Shown: one piece after another, positions 42,044 through 51,933 of the stretch
Layout: each line of letters begins with the position of its first letter
Numbering within the stretch: the stretch's first letter is position 1
Assembly: GCF_000445445.1 (NCBI RefSeq)
Contig: NZ_ASXP01000002.1
Location: 744,001-808,000, forward strand
Length of the DNA stretch: 64,000 nt
Reading direction: 5' to 3'
DNA from: Sporomusa ovata DSM 2662
Lineage (GTDB): Bacteria; Bacillota; Negativicutes; Sporomusales; Sporomusaceae
Notes under the pieces: generated by a model
What the model was told of the DNA's origin: nothing
What the model saw: the letters and a program-made list of their open reading frames with translations, nothing else
The model's database searches: none
Translations under genes and position numbers: made by a program

Positions 42044-43041
42044 TGACGATGAATTGGAATGAAGTAATCGGCCATCAGGATGCGGTGACCATAGTTAAAG
42101 CCATGTTGTCTACTGGAAAAATGCCACATGCGTTATTGTTTACCGGATCGGCAGGTATTGGTAAAAGCTTACTGGCTAAACTGGTAGCTGCCGGCATTCT
42201 TTGTAGCAGTGATCGTGAAAAACCTTGTGGACATTGCCATTCCTGCGTGTTGTTCGGCCGTAGTGAGCATCCTGACTTTATTCAGGTTGCACCTGACGGT
42301 GCTACGATCAAAATTGACCAGATTCGCTTACTTAAAAACGTTGCTGCGTTAACCCCGGCTGTTGGTTCAGGGCGGGTTTGCCTGATTGAGGATGCGGAGT
42401 TGATGACTGTACAAGCTGCTAACAGTTTGCTCAAGTTGTTAGAAGAGCCGCCTCCTGGTCTTGTTTTTATTCTCATTGCCGGAACCAGTAAACCACTATT
42501 GTCGACAATATTATCTCGTTGCCGGAAGGTTTCTTTTTATCCTTTGCCTGCCTCTGTGCTGGAACAAGCGTTGGTACATAAAGGATATGAACCGGCTGCT
42601 GCGGCTATTGCCGCCCGTTTAAGCGGTGGCAGGATGGGAAAGGCACTTACCTTGCTGGCGCCGGATGCTTTGGTACCCAGGGATATGGCGCTGCAATTGC
42701 TTGCCAGTATCGGGCAGGAAGGCATGACCGCCATTTGGGAGCAAACGACCAAGCTTGCTGGTCTCGACACCAAGGATATGGTGACAGTGCTGGGATTTTT
42801 TTTATATCTGTTGCGGGATTTACTAATGCTGGCAGGTCAGTATGGCGAGCAACTGCTATATAATATTGATCTTGTGCAGGAACTTGCCGGTTTAGTATCT
42901 GCTTGGCCTGAGTGCCGCAGCATGGTAGCGATAACTGCTGTTAAAAATACCATTCGTGCCATCGAGAGCAACGCCAACACCCGTTTAGCTCTTGAGGAGT
43001 TATTAATAAATCTGAAGGATTGGCCAGAAAAAGGAGAGTAA
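42043..43041 (+). CDS. holB: DNA polymerase III subunit delta'
   Basis: 332 residues. AAA+ clamp-loader subunit with FTGSAGIGKSLLAK P-loop, a four-Cys zinc module (CSSDREKPCGHCHSC), EDAELMTVQAANSLLKLLEEPP and SRC sensor. Translationally coupled to yaaR. Confidence 0.93.
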   Translation: MTMNWNEVIGHQDAVTIVKAMLSTGKMPHALLFTGSAGIGKSLLAKLVAAGILCSSDREKPCGHCHSCVLFGRSEHPDFIQVAPDGATIKIDQIRLLKNVAALTPAVGSGRVCLIEDAELMTVQAANSLLKLLEEPPPGLVFILIAGTSKPLLSTILSRCRKVSFYPLPASVLEQALVHKGYEPAAAAIAARLSGGRMGKALTLLAPDALVPRDMALQLLASIGQEGMTAIWEQTTKLAGLDTKDMVTVLGFFLYLLRDLLMLAGQYGEQLLYNIDLVQELAGLVSAWPECRSMVAITAVKNTIRAIESNANTRLALEELLINLKDWPEKGE

Positions 43042-43042
43042 C

Positions 43043-43855
43043 ATGCTGACAGTAGTGGGTGTCCGCTTTAAAAAAGCGGGTAAAATATACTATTTTGACC
43101 CAGACGCCATTGAAATTCATGAAGGCGATTATGTAATTGTTGAAACCGCTAGAGGACTAGAGTTTGGTGATGTTGTTATTGGGCCACGGCAGGTGGACGA
43201 AGAACAGGTTGTTGCTCCGTTAAAACCTGTATTGCGTAAGGCGACTGCTGAGGATGAAGAAAAAGTTAAAGATAATCGAAAAAAGGAAAAAGAAGCGTTT
43301 AAAGTTTGCGAGCAAAAAATAGAGGCTCATAGTTTGCCTATGAACCTGGTGGATGTGGAATATACTTTTGATGTCAATAAGATCATATTTTACTTTACTG
43401 CCGAAGGCCGGATTGATTTTCGTGAACTGGTAAAAGACCTGGCTAGTGTCTTTCGTACCCGGATTGAGCTTAGGCAAATTGGCGTACGGGATGAGGCTAA
43501 ACTGATGAATGGGATTGGTTGTTGTGGCCGGTCGCTGTGTTGTGCTACCTTTTTGGGAGATTTTGAACCGGTCTCTATTCGGATGGCCAAAGAACAGAAT
43601 TTATCACTCAATCCAGCCAAGATTTCAGGGATTTGCGGCCGGTTGATGTGTTGTTTAAAATACGAAAATGACTGCTATAGCGGCTGTAGCTGCCCGAAAA
43701 AGGTTATGCCGCCAACAGTTGGTAAGGAAGTAATTACTATTGATGGCGAAGGAAAGGTCATATCTCTCAATCGTCAGAAACGGACAGCCACCATTGGTTT
43801 AGCTGAAGGGAAAACCATGATTATTCCCTGGGACGAAGTGGTGGAAAAGGAATAA
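43043..43855 (+). CDS. ricT: PSP1-domain protein RicT/YaaT
   Basis: 270 residues with the PSP1 C-terminal core and the cysteine set GIGCCGRSLCCATFL and ICGRLMCCLKYE that helps hold Fe-S clusters in the RicAFT (YlbF-YmcA-YaaT) complex, which affects RNA processing and sporulation in Bacillus. A final CYSGCSCPKK adds more Cys. One-base gap from holB. Confidence 0.92.
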   Translation: MLTVVGVRFKKAGKIYYFDPDAIEIHEGDYVIVETARGLEFGDVVIGPRQVDEEQVVAPLKPVLRKATAEDEEKVKDNRKKEKEAFKVCEQKIEAHSLPMNLVDVEYTFDVNKIIFYFTAEGRIDFRELVKDLASVFRTRIELRQIGVRDEAKLMNGIGCCGRSLCCATFLGDFEPVSIRMAKEQNLSLNPAKISGICGRLMCCLKYENDCYSGCSCPKKVMPPTVGKEVITIDGEGKVISLNRQKRTATIGLAEGKTMIIPWDEVVEKE

Positions 43856-44604
43856 TGGCACCTGCCAAAGTAGGTCTGAAACCCGGCGAACGGGTGGATG
43901 ATCTGATTATTAACAACTTAAAGCTTATTCAACACCCGGAAGAATTTTGTTTTTCGCTTGATGCGGTCTTGTTGGCTCACTTTGCCAGTATGCGGCAAAA
44001 TGGCGTAGCAGCAGACCTAGGCGCAGGTACTGGTGTTATTGGTTTATTATTACTAGCACGTGGAGCGGCAGTGGTTACCGGTATTGAGCTCAATCCGGAC
44101 CTGGCAGATATGGCGAGCCGCAGTGCCAAGCTTAACGGGCTGGAGGACAGACTGCTGATTCTAAACAGTGACCTTCGTCTTGTTCATGATTTGCTGCCAG
44201 GTGGTAACTTTGAATTGGTCGTTTCTAACCCTCCCTACCGTCCGGTCGGGGGTGGGTATATAAGCCCCAATGACCGGGTCGCTATGGCCCGGCATGAATT
44301 GACAGCCAGCTTAACTGACATTGTTGCTGCTGCCCGGCATCTTGTTAAATACCGCGGCCGGTTTGCAATGGTACATTTGCCTGAACGACTGGCAGAGATT
44401 ATGCTAACAATGTGCCAGGCCGGTATTGAACCCAAACGGCTGCAGTTTGTTTATCCACGGGTGGATAAGAAGCCTAACATGGTGCTTGTTGAGGGTATAC
44501 GGGGGGCAAAACCGGGAATAGACGTATTGCCGCCGTTAGTTGTATATACTACTGATGGAAACTATTCTGAAAATATTATGAAGCTCTATGAGCAGGACAG
44601 GTGA
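43855..44604 (+). CDS. trmN6: tRNA1(Val) (adenine37-N6)-methyltransferase-like
   Basis: 249 residues. SAM-binding motif ADLGAGTGVIGLLL and catalytic VSNPPYRP typical of N6-adenine methyltransferases, class YfiC/YabB. Overlaps ricT by one base. Target assignment is by family. Confidence 0.87.
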   Translation: MAPAKVGLKPGERVDDLIINNLKLIQHPEEFCFSLDAVLLAHFASMRQNGVAADLGAGTGVIGLLLLARGAAVVTGIELNPDLADMASRSAKLNGLEDRLLILNSDLRLVHDLLPGGNFELVVSNPPYRPVGGGYISPNDRVAMARHELTASLTDIVAAARHLVKYRGRFAMVHLPERLAEIMLTMCQAGIEPKRLQFVYPRVDKKPNMVLVEGIRGAKPGIDVLPPLVVYTTDGNYSENIMKLYEQDR

Positions 44605-44610
44605 ACTCGA

Positions 44611-45471
44611 GTGACCGAAGCGGGCACGCTCTATTTATGTCCAACTCCCCTGGGAAATCTGGAAGACATGACCTTTCGGGCTGTACGGGTCTTGAAAGAA
44701 GCGGCTGCTATTGCGGCTGAAGATACCAGACACACACGTAACTTACTCAACCATTTTGACATTCATGTTCAACTTATTAGTTATCACGAACATAATAAAG
44801 CCGAGCGGGGGCCGGAGATTATTGACCGGTTACTGCTCGGCGAGAGTATTGCGTTAGTCAGTGATGCGGGTATGCCTGGGATCTCTGATCCTGGTGTGGA
44901 CTTGGTTCGGTTGGCGATAGCTAATGATATACCTGTTGTACCGTTGCCTGGACCTAACGCGGCATTGACGGCCTTGATTGCATCAGGGATGGACACTACG
45001 TTATTCACGTTTGTTGGTTTTTTACCAAAAACCAACAAACATCGTCGGCAACTGCTTGAGAAATTAGCTGGCTGTCCGTATACATTGGTGTTTTATGAAG
45101 CCCCGCACAGGGTGCGGGCAACACTGGAGGAATTGATAACTTCATTTGGTGATCGCCAGGCGGTAGCGGCCAGAGAACTTACTAAAAAATTTGAGGAATT
45201 TGTCCGGGGTAGTCTGTATACGCTAAGGCAACATTTTAGTCAAAATCAGCCGCGAGGAGAATTTACTCTTATTGTAGAGGGTAATCCTGACAATGAAACG
45301 CAGAATCAGCCTGTGGCTGGATTGTCAATACCTGATATAGTGCAAGCTGTGCAAGTGTTAATCCGGCAGGGTGTAAATAAAAAGGACGCCATCCGTGAGG
45401 TGGCGTCGCAAAATGGTCTACCAAAACGCCAGGTATACCAAGCTGTTCTTGCAGATTCATTAGATACCTAA
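44611..45471 (+). CDS. rsmI: 16S rRNA (cytidine1402-2'-O)-methyltransferase RsmI
   Basis: 286 residues. TPLGNLEDMTFRAVRVLKEA at the start, AEDTRHT, SDAGMPGISDPG and PLPGPNAALTALIASG are the tetrapyrrole-methylase-fold RsmI signatures. GTG start six bases after trmN6. Last gene of the tmk operon. Confidence 0.95.
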   Translation: MTEAGTLYLCPTPLGNLEDMTFRAVRVLKEAAAIAAEDTRHTRNLLNHFDIHVQLISYHEHNKAERGPEIIDRLLLGESIALVSDAGMPGISDPGVDLVRLAIANDIPVVPLPGPNAALTALIASGMDTTLFTFVGFLPKTNKHRRQLLEKLAGCPYTLVFYEAPHRVRATLEELITSFGDRQAVAARELTKKFEEFVRGSLYTLRQHFSQNQPRGEFTLIVEGNPDNETQNQPVAGLSIPDIVQAVQVLIRQGVNKKDAIREVASQNGLPKRQVYQAVLADSLDT

Positions 45472-45499
45472 CCGAAAGGCTGCTCTCTAAAAACCCGAA

Positions 45500-45748
45500 T
45501 TAAACAGCTGCTTGTCCCATAGATTCGAGGCAATCTTTACAAACGTTTTTACCTTTGAAGTTGGTTACGTCAGCTGCATTACCACAGAACACACAGGCTG
45601 GTTCATATTTGCGGAGAATGATGCGGTCGCTATCGACATAAATCTCGAGAGCATCTTTTTCTGCGATATCAAGAGTGCGGCGCAATTCGATAGGAATAAC
45701 CACCCTACCTAGTTCGTCTACTTTACGTACAATGCCAGTTGATTTCAT
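45500..45748 (-). CDS. abrB: AbrB/SpoVT-family transition-state regulator
   Basis: 82 residues from the ATG at 45748 (GGGAGACAGG upstream); the frame is open further but lacks a better start. N-terminal swapped-hairpin DNA-binding domain STGIVRKVDELGRVVIPIELRR, then a C-terminal CVFCGN / CKDCLE zinc-ribbon-like pair. Clostridial AbrB proteins of this form control exponential-to-stationary switches. Confidence 0.92.
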   Translation of the reverse strand: MKSTGIVRKVDELGRVVIPIELRRTLDIAEKDALEIYVDSDRIILRKYEPACVFCGNAADVTNFKGKNVCKDCLESMGQAAV

Positions 45749-45826
45749 TTTCCTGTCTCCCTTCGCTCGACAATTAATTTTTAAGGAACATCGAATAACA
45801 ATATTCGACAAAAATCGCTCAACTAA

Positions 45827-45855
45827 ATAATACCAAATATTACAAAGCGTGTCAA
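45827..45855 (-). promoter_or_regulatory. Promoter of abrB
   Basis: Minus strand TTGACA (45850-45855), 17-base spacer, TATTAT (45827-45832). About 80 bases before the start codon. Confidence 0.75.
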
Positions 45856-45963
45856 CCCAATTTTTTACAAAATAAAAAATTTTTTTTCAAATGTGTCATT
45901 TGAAAGGAATAATAGTTCTAGTCATTGTCATATACTACTACATTCTGTCGAAAAATACAACTA

Positions 45964-45992
45964 TTGACAACTATATTTCCAATGCCTATAAT
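45964..45992 (+). promoter_or_regulatory. Promoter of metG
   Basis: Consensus TTGACA (45964-45969), 17-base spacer, TATAAT (45987-45992), 40 bases before the metG ATG. The short leader leaves no room for a T-box. Confidence 0.85.
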
Positions 45993-46031
45993 TGGAAAAT
46001 AAAAGTAGTGCGTTTACTGAAGGAGGACATT

Positions 46032-47969
46032 ATGTCAAAGAACCCCTTTTATATTACCACACCTATTTATTATCCTAGTGACCGATTACATATTGGACAT
46101 GCATACTGTACGACCATTGCAGACAGTATTGCCCGTTATAAGCGGTTAGCTGGTTTCGATGTATTCTTTTTGACCGGTTCTGACGAACATGGCCAAAAGA
46201 TCCAGCGTAAGGCTGAGGAGACGAATACTACGCCGCTGGCATATGTGGATAAGATTGTGGCGTCATTTCAACAGCTGTGGGAAAAATTAGATATATCCAA
46301 TGATGATTTTATTCGTACGACTGAAAAGCGGCACCACGAGTTGGTACAGGCAGTCTTTCAAAAAATCTATGATCAGGGTGATATTTATAAAGCGGAATAT
46401 GAAGGCTGGTACTGTACACCGTGCGAAACCTTCTGGATGGAACGTCAGCTAACTGACGGCAAATGCCCGGATTGCGGCCGGCCAGTCGAGATTGTCAAGG
46501 AAGAAAGCTACTTTTTCCGGATGGCTAAGTATCAGGACCGGTTGCTGAAATATATTGAAGAAAATCCGGATTTTATCCAGCCAACTTCGCGTCGTAATGA
46601 GATGCTTAATTTTATTAAGGGCGGTTTGGAAGACTTATGCGTGTCCCGGACAACCTTTGACTGGGGAATCCCGGTTCCCTTTGATACCAAGCATGTAGTT
46701 TATGTATGGTTTGATGCACTGACCAACTACATAACAGCAGCTGGTTACTTAAATGATAAAGAAAAATTTGCTAAATACTGGCCTGCCGATATCCACTTGG
46801 TTGGTAAGGAAATTGTACGCTTCCATAGCATTATCTGGCCGGTAATTTTGATGGCACTGGGGATAGAATTGCCGAAAAAGGTATATGGTCACGGTTGGCT
46901 GGTAGTCGAGGGTGACAAGATGTCTAAGTCTAAGGGCAATGTAATTGATCCGTTGGCCCTGATTGATGAATTTGGTGCCGATGCTATCCGCTATTTTCTG
47001 CTGCGGGAAATTACTCTGGGGCTTGACGGCAATTTTTCGCGTGATGCACTCATTAACCGGATTAATGCCGACTTAGCTAATGATTTGGGGAATCTGCTGC
47101 ATCGCAGTCTGAGTATGATTGGCCGCTTTAATGGCGGCGTTATCGAAGCACCGGGTGAGAGTGAGGCTATTGACCAGGAACTTATTGAGTTAGCAGGCAC
47201 CACGGCCGTTCGGTATGAACAATATATGGAGCAGCAGGATATTAATGCTGCTCTCAAAGAAGTATGGGCACTTATTGGGCGTACCAATAAATATATTGAT
47301 GAGACCGGACCTTGGGCGCTGGCTAAAGACCCTGCCAAAAAAGGCCGTCTAAATACTGTATTATACAATTTAGCCGAGGTTCTACGAATTGTGGCTATTT
47401 TGATTTCACCGTTTATGCCGCAAACATCGCCGAAAATTTGGCGGCAGCTTGGTCTTAAAACTGACTTTGCCGGTGTGCAATTTAATGAGGCTCAAGCCTG
47501 GGGCCGTTTACCAGTTGGCACTGTTGTAGCCAAAGCTGAACCGATTTTTCCCCGCATTGAGGAGCAACCGGACAGTCAGGCTGAAACACAACCGGCGCAA
47601 ACAGCAGCTGTGTCTGTACCCCAGTCTGAGATCCCGGCCACACCGGATATACCGGAAATTACCATTGAGGAATTTGCCAAAATTGATTTGCGGGTAGTCC
47701 GGGTGCTGGCGGCCGAGAAGGTTAAAAAAGCCGATAAGTTATTGCTGTTAACGGTAGATCTGGGAACTGAGCAACGAACCATCATTTCAGGGATAGCCAA
47801 ACACTATGAGCCTGAGAAACTTGTGGGACAAAATGTGGTTATGGTAGTCAATCTGAAGCCGGCTAAAATCCGGGGCATAGAATCCCGCGGCATGGTATTG
47901 GCCGCCTCCTGTGATGAAAAATTGCAGCTTGTGACTGCCGATATGCCGCCTGGCAGCAGGGTGAAATAA
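46032..47969 (+). CDS. metG: Methionyl-tRNA synthetase
   Basis: 645 residues from the ATG at 46032 (AAGGAGGAC upstream); an in-frame ATG at 45891 lies before the promoter and is not used. PIYYPSDRLHIGHAY (HIGH), a zinc knuckle CTPCETFW...CPDCGR, DKMSKSKGN (KMSKS) and a C-terminal tRNA-binding OB domain (IDLRVVRVLAAEKVKKADKLLLL). Followed by tatD after one base. Confidence 0.96.
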   Translation: MSKNPFYITTPIYYPSDRLHIGHAYCTTIADSIARYKRLAGFDVFFLTGSDEHGQKIQRKAEETNTTPLAYVDKIVASFQQLWEKLDISNDDFIRTTEKRHHELVQAVFQKIYDQGDIYKAEYEGWYCTPCETFWMERQLTDGKCPDCGRPVEIVKEESYFFRMAKYQDRLLKYIEENPDFIQPTSRRNEMLNFIKGGLEDLCVSRTTFDWGIPVPFDTKHVVYVWFDALTNYITAAGYLNDKEKFAKYWPADIHLVGKEIVRFHSIIWPVILMALGIELPKKVYGHGWLVVEGDKMSKSKGNVIDPLALIDEFGADAIRYFLLREITLGLDGNFSRDALINRINADLANDLGNLLHRSLSMIGRFNGGVIEAPGESEAIDQELIELAGTTAVRYEQYMEQQDINAALKEVWALIGRTNKYIDETGPWALAKDPAKKGRLNTVLYNLAEVLRIVAILISPFMPQTSPKIWRQLGLKTDFAGVQFNEAQAWGRLPVGTVVAKAEPIFPRIEEQPDSQAETQPAQTAAVSVPQSEIPATPDIPEITIEEFAKIDLRVVRVLAAEKVKKADKLLLLTVDLGTEQRTIISGIAKHYEPEKLVGQNVVMVVNLKPAKIRGIESRGMVLAASCDEKLQLVTADMPPGSRVK

Positions 47970-47970
47970 G

Positions 47971-48735
47971 ATGCTATTTGACTCACATGCCCATATTGAT
48001 GATAACCGGTTTGACGAGGATCGGGCTGCAGTTATTGCGCGGGCCCGGGAAGCCGGCCTTGTGGGAATACTGAATGCTGGTGCTTGTATGGAGTCCTCGG
48101 CTCGTTCCATAGCCTTATCAGAAGAATATGCCTTTATTTATGCCGCTGTGGGTATCCATCCCCATGATGCCAAAGAGGCTAAAGAGAGTGATTACGAACA
48201 GTTAGCTGATTGGACCTGTAAACCCAAGGTAATGGCCATTGGCGAAATTGGACTTGATTATTATTATGACTTATCACCACGCGAACTTCAGCAGCAGGTG
48301 TTTATCCGCCAGCTTGATGTAGCGCGCCAATGCAATAAACCGGTTATTATCCATGACCGGGATGCCCATGGTGATTTGATGGCGATTATTACAAAAGAGG
48401 CTAAAGGTTTGACAGGTGTGCTGCATTGTTATTCCGGCAGCTTAGAGATGGCCAGGGAAGTTATCAAGCTGGGTTTTTACATCTCCTTTGCCGGACCGGT
48501 TACTTTCGCCAAAGACGGCAAACTCAAAGAGGTGGCGTCAAACGTACCCCTTGAGCGGCTGCTGGTAGAGACCGATTGCCCCTATCTGACACCTAAGCCC
48601 TATCGGGGCCGGCGCAATGAGCCTGCGTATGTCAAATTTACTGCTGAAGAAGTGGCTAGTGTCAGGAATATGGAGTTTGCTGCTCTGGCGGAGGCGGCAA
48701 CAACAAATACTAAGCGGCTTTTTGGCATTGCGTAA
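47971..48735 (+). CDS. tatD: TatD-family DNase
   Basis: 254 residues. LFDSHAHIDDNRF metal motif, GEIGLDYYYD, IHDRDAHGD, HCYSGS and ETDCPYLTP, the standard TatD metal-dependent hydrolase set. Placed between metG and yabE as in other Firmicutes. Confidence 0.95.
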   Translation: MLFDSHAHIDDNRFDEDRAAVIARAREAGLVGILNAGACMESSARSIALSEEYAFIYAAVGIHPHDAKEAKESDYEQLADWTCKPKVMAIGEIGLDYYYDLSPRELQQQVFIRQLDVARQCNKPVIIHDRDAHGDLMAIITKEAKGLTGVLHCYSGSLEMAREVIKLGFYISFAGPVTFAKDGKLKEVASNVPLERLLVETDCPYLTPKPYRGRRNEPAYVKFTAEEVASVRNMEFAALAEAATTNTKRLFGIA

Positions 48736-48790
48736 GTCAGTGTTATCAAAGGGAAAAATAAAATAATTATACAAGCAGGAATAAAATGGA

Positions 48791-48842
48791 AGTTCAGCGA
48801 ATATTTTACAGTAATAGAATATCGCTGAATTTCTTTATTTTT
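48791..48842 (+). terminator. Terminator after tatD
   Basis: Imperfect stem around TTCAGCGAATATT ... AATATCGCTGAA followed by TTTCTTTATTTTTA. Confidence 0.75.
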
Positions 48843-48963
48843 ATGACTCACATTCCAGATGTCTCTTTATTTTGATTGGACATGCGGAATATAAGTTATG
48901 AGAATAAAATTTAAAATAAATGGAAATAATACGAGCAATATCTAGATAATTATGGTTAATTAA

Positions 48964-48992
48964 TTGACTTATTAACCAGGTTATGATATAAT
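48964..48992 (+). promoter_or_regulatory. Promoter of yabE
   Basis: TTGACT (48964-48969), 17-base spacer, TATAAT (48987-48992), 29 bases before the ATG. Confidence 0.8.
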
Positions 48993-49020
48993 TTTATGGC
49001 TCGCAGAAAGGGGGTATTTC

Positions 49021-50010
49021 ATGAGTGATGAAAGGTCTATACTAGCAAAGTATGGCCAGCGAAAAGTAGTGTTGATTCTTGCGCTACTGCTGGCATCACT
49101 GGTGGCAACCGGATTTGTTTGGGCACATAAACAGGTACATATTGTTACTGATGGTCAGAGCTATACTGTCAGTACCTTGTACTCAAGTCCGTATAAAATC
49201 TTGCAACAAGCTGGAATTACACTTAGTCCCGAAGATGAAATCAGGTTGTCGACAACCAGTGTGACTACCGGAACAGTCATTGAGGTATTTCGTGCCGTAC
49301 CTGTAACAGTTATATATCAAGGGAAAAATATTAATTTACTTGCAGCTAAGCCTACGGTGCGCGATATTGCCAATCAGGCAGGAATACCGCAAGAAAAAGT
49401 AAGGTTGGTGCCGGGAGATGACACGAAGCCGGTTGCCGGTATGAACATTAGGGCCATTACATTAAGTGAGAAAATTGAAGAGCAGGAAATTTCCGAATTG
49501 TACCAGATTATTCGCCAACCTGATCCTACCCTGGAAAAAGGGGTGGAAGAAACTGTGCAAGCCGGAGAGAATGGTCTTAAGAAAGCTACGGTTCGTGTAA
49601 AGTTTGAAGATGGTGTTAAAGTTTCTGCCGATGTGCTGTCCGAGGTTGTGGCAGTAAGTGCTAAACCGCAAATCATCCGGGTCGGGACCCGGGATATGGT
49701 AGATACTTCGCGGGGGGCGATGCGGTTTAGGGGTGTCCGCTATATGGAAGCCAGCGCCTATTTACCTACAGATGGTTCATCCCAGGGATTAACGGCCACC
49801 GGAATTGCCGCCGGACATGGTATTGTTGCTGTTGATCCGGAAGTTATCCCGTTAGGTACCCAGGTCTATGTTCCGGGTTATGGGATGGGGCTGGCAGCCG
49901 ACACCGGCGGAGCCATAGTTGGTGACAAAATTGATTTGTGTATGGAAAGTGCCGGTGAAGCCTATCGGTTTGGCCGCCGGACAGTGAAGGTCTATATCTT
50001 AGATGAGTAA
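49021..50010 (+). CDS. yabE: YabE-like cell-wall protein (DUF348, G5, 3D domains)
   Basis: 329 residues. N-terminal membrane anchor (residues ~17-36), DUF348 repeats, a G5 domain (about 150-225) and a C-terminal 3D domain (MEASAYLP, GIAAGHGIVAVDP, LAADTGGAIVGDKIDL), named for its three Asp residues. Related to resuscitation-promoting/lytic transglycosylase-like proteins such as Bacillus YabE. GGGGGT ribosome site. Confidence 0.92.
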   Translation: MSDERSILAKYGQRKVVLILALLLASLVATGFVWAHKQVHIVTDGQSYTVSTLYSSPYKILQQAGITLSPEDEIRLSTTSVTTGTVIEVFRAVPVTVIYQGKNINLLAAKPTVRDIANQAGIPQEKVRLVPGDDTKPVAGMNIRAITLSEKIEEQEISELYQIIRQPDPTLEKGVEETVQAGENGLKKATVRVKFEDGVKVSADVLSEVVAVSAKPQIIRVGTRDMVDTSRGAMRFRGVRYMEASAYLPTDGSSQGLTATGIAAGHGIVAVDPEVIPLGTQVYVPGYGMGLAADTGGAIVGDKIDLCMESAGEAYRFGRRTVKVYILDE

Positions 50011-50049
50011 GGAAATGGCAGAGTTTTGTGCTCTGCCATTTCCTTTTTG
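50011..50049 (+). terminator. Terminator after yabE
   Basis: GGAAATGGCAGAG/CTCTGCCATTTCC, 13-bp perfect stem with 7-base loop, then TTTTTG. Confidence 0.9.
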
Positions 50050-50129
50050 AATTATATATTTTCCAGCCTTTAGAAGGAGTAGCTAACCCTGGCAACGAAA
50101 TAAAAACAATTACATTTGTGGTGAAAGGA

Positions 50130-51860
50130 ATGGTGCTGTTGGCTGGCATAAATCTCGATTTTTTGAAAGATTGTTGGCAATTGGCCCGTGGCTATTGGTT
50201 TTCAGAAGAGAAGTGGCGGGCCCGGGGACTAACGGCGGTAATTGTGACGCTGAATCTAGCCTATGTCTATATTTCGGTATTATTTAATAACTGGTATAAC
50301 CGGTTTTATAACGCCCTGCAGAATTTTGACAGCGAGGAATTTTTCAGTGCGCAGCTTGAGTTTAGCGTATTGGCCGGTATTTACATTATTGTCGCTGTGT
50401 ATCAGCTGTACCTACAACAGATGCTGGAGATAAATTGGCGGCGGTGGATGACGCAGCAATATTTGGACAGTTGGCTGGCAAAACGGACCTATTACCGGCT
50501 GCAGCTTATCGAGAATAACACCGATAACCCAGACCAGCGTATTAGTGAGGATTTGCGGTTATTTACCAATTACACACTGCGTTTGTCGTTAGGTCTTTTA
50601 AGAGCGATGGTTACGCTCGTGTGCTTTATCGCTATTCTGTGGCAATTGTCAGGGACACTTACCGTTCCTATAGGAGGTGGCACAGAGGTAACTATCTTCG
50701 GTTATATGGTATGGGTTGCCTTGTTGTATGCGATTATTGGGACTTGGCTGACTCACAAAATCGGTAAGCCGTTAACTAAGCTCAATTTTGACCAGCAGCG
50801 CTATGAAGCTGATTTTCGTTTTAGTCTTGTTCGACTGAGAGAAAATAGTGAGAGCATTGCCTTTTATGGCGGTGAAGCCCGGGAAGGTCAGTCTTTTATG
50901 GACAGATTTGGAAGTGTCTTGGATAATTTCTGGCAGATTATGAAACGTCAGAAACAACTGACTTGGTTTACCTCAGGCTATGCACAAATTGCTGTCATTG
51001 TACCGCTTTTACTAGCTGCTCCGCGGTACTTTGCCAAAGAGATTCAGCTTGGCGGCTTGGTCCAGACTTCATTGGCCTTTGGTAAAGTGCAAGACTCGTT
51101 ATCGTTTTTTGTCGAAAGCTACCCTTTGCTGGCCGAATGGAAGGCAGTCGTTGACCGGCTAACCGGCTTTGTTGGTAATATGGAGAAAGTAAATGCGTCA
51201 ACTGATACCGGTGCAACGATTCACCAGGCAGCTGCGCCGGCATTGATGGTGTCTGACCTGAATGTGGATTTGCCGGATGGCCGGCGGTTGTTGTCCGAAC
51301 TCAATTTGTCATTGACAGCAGGCGATTCTTTGCTGGTGGCCGGTCCCTCCGGCAGCGGTAAAAGTACGCTATTGCGGACGCTTGCCGGCTTATGGCCGTA
51401 TGCTCAGGGAGATATAACTGTGCCTGAAGGCCAAAGTTCCCTGTTTCTGCCGCAAAAAGCCTACCTGCCGCTTGGCACGCTGCGGGAGGTTTTGCTCTAC
51501 CCGGGTCCCCGGCAGCCGGTTAATGATGAAGACATTTATATGGCTATGTCGCTGTGTAAGCTGGAGGGGCTGAAGGAGCAGCTTGATAGGGTGGAAGAAT
51601 GGTCGCATGTGCTGTCACTGGGCGAGCAGCAGCGGATTGCTTTTGTGCGGGCTCTTATTCATAAGCCTGATTGGCTGTTTATGGATGAGGCAACATCAGC
51701 TCTTGATGAACCCACAGAACGCGTATTGTATAAACTACTATGTGAACATTTGCCCAATACGGCCATGATCAGCGTTGGTCACCGGGGTACACTAAACAGC
51801 TATCACAAAAAGAAATTGACCCTGGACGGAGTAGGGCGTTGGAGTCTGCTTACTTTATAA
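50130..51860 (+). CDS. SbmA/BacA-like ABC transporter, fused permease and ATPase (YddA/ABCD type)
   Basis: About 576 residues. The N-terminal half is an SbmA/BacA-like membrane domain (LFNNWYNRFYNALQNFD, WRRWMTQQYLDSWLAKRTYYRLQL, NPDQRISEDLRLFT). The C-terminal ATPase has GPSGSGKST, LSLGEQQRIAFVRAL and LFMDEATSALDE. Homologues move peptides, cobalamin or fatty acyl compounds. The start is uncertain: ATG at 50130 has its AAAGGA directly abutting, while TTG at 50139 or GTGs at 50118/50121 are alternatives. It interrupts the usual yabE-rnmV order. Confidence 0.85.
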   Translation: MVLLAGINLDFLKDCWQLARGYWFSEEKWRARGLTAVIVTLNLAYVYISVLFNNWYNRFYNALQNFDSEEFFSAQLEFSVLAGIYIIVAVYQLYLQQMLEINWRRWMTQQYLDSWLAKRTYYRLQLIENNTDNPDQRISEDLRLFTNYTLRLSLGLLRAMVTLVCFIAILWQLSGTLTVPIGGGTEVTIFGYMVWVALLYAIIGTWLTHKIGKPLTKLNFDQQRYEADFRFSLVRLRENSESIAFYGGEAREGQSFMDRFGSVLDNFWQIMKRQKQLTWFTSGYAQIAVIVPLLLAAPRYFAKEIQLGGLVQTSLAFGKVQDSLSFFVESYPLLAEWKAVVDRLTGFVGNMEKVNASTDTGATIHQAAAPALMVSDLNVDLPDGRRLLSELNLSLTAGDSLLVAGPSGSGKSTLLRTLAGLWPYAQGDITVPEGQSSLFLPQKAYLPLGTLREVLLYPGPRQPVNDEDIYMAMSLCKLEGLKEQLDRVEEWSHVLSLGEQQRIAFVRALIHKPDWLFMDEATSALDEPTERVLYKLLCEHLPNTAMISVGHRGTLNSYHKKKLTLDGVGRWSLLTL

Positions 51861-51933
51861 CACGATAGATAAAAAAGCGCTAAATGTGATATTATATTCA
51901 TAATGCGTGTTACGTTAAAAAATGGAGAGCGAA

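Noticed and set aside
45860..46031. T-box riboswitch before metG
   Set aside because: A consensus promoter lies only 40 bases before the start codon, leaving no room, and no T-box sequence is visible.
45891..46031. N-terminal extension of MetG from an upstream ATG
   Set aside because: It would start before the metG promoter; the ATG at 46032 has a strong ribosome site and the conserved N-terminus.
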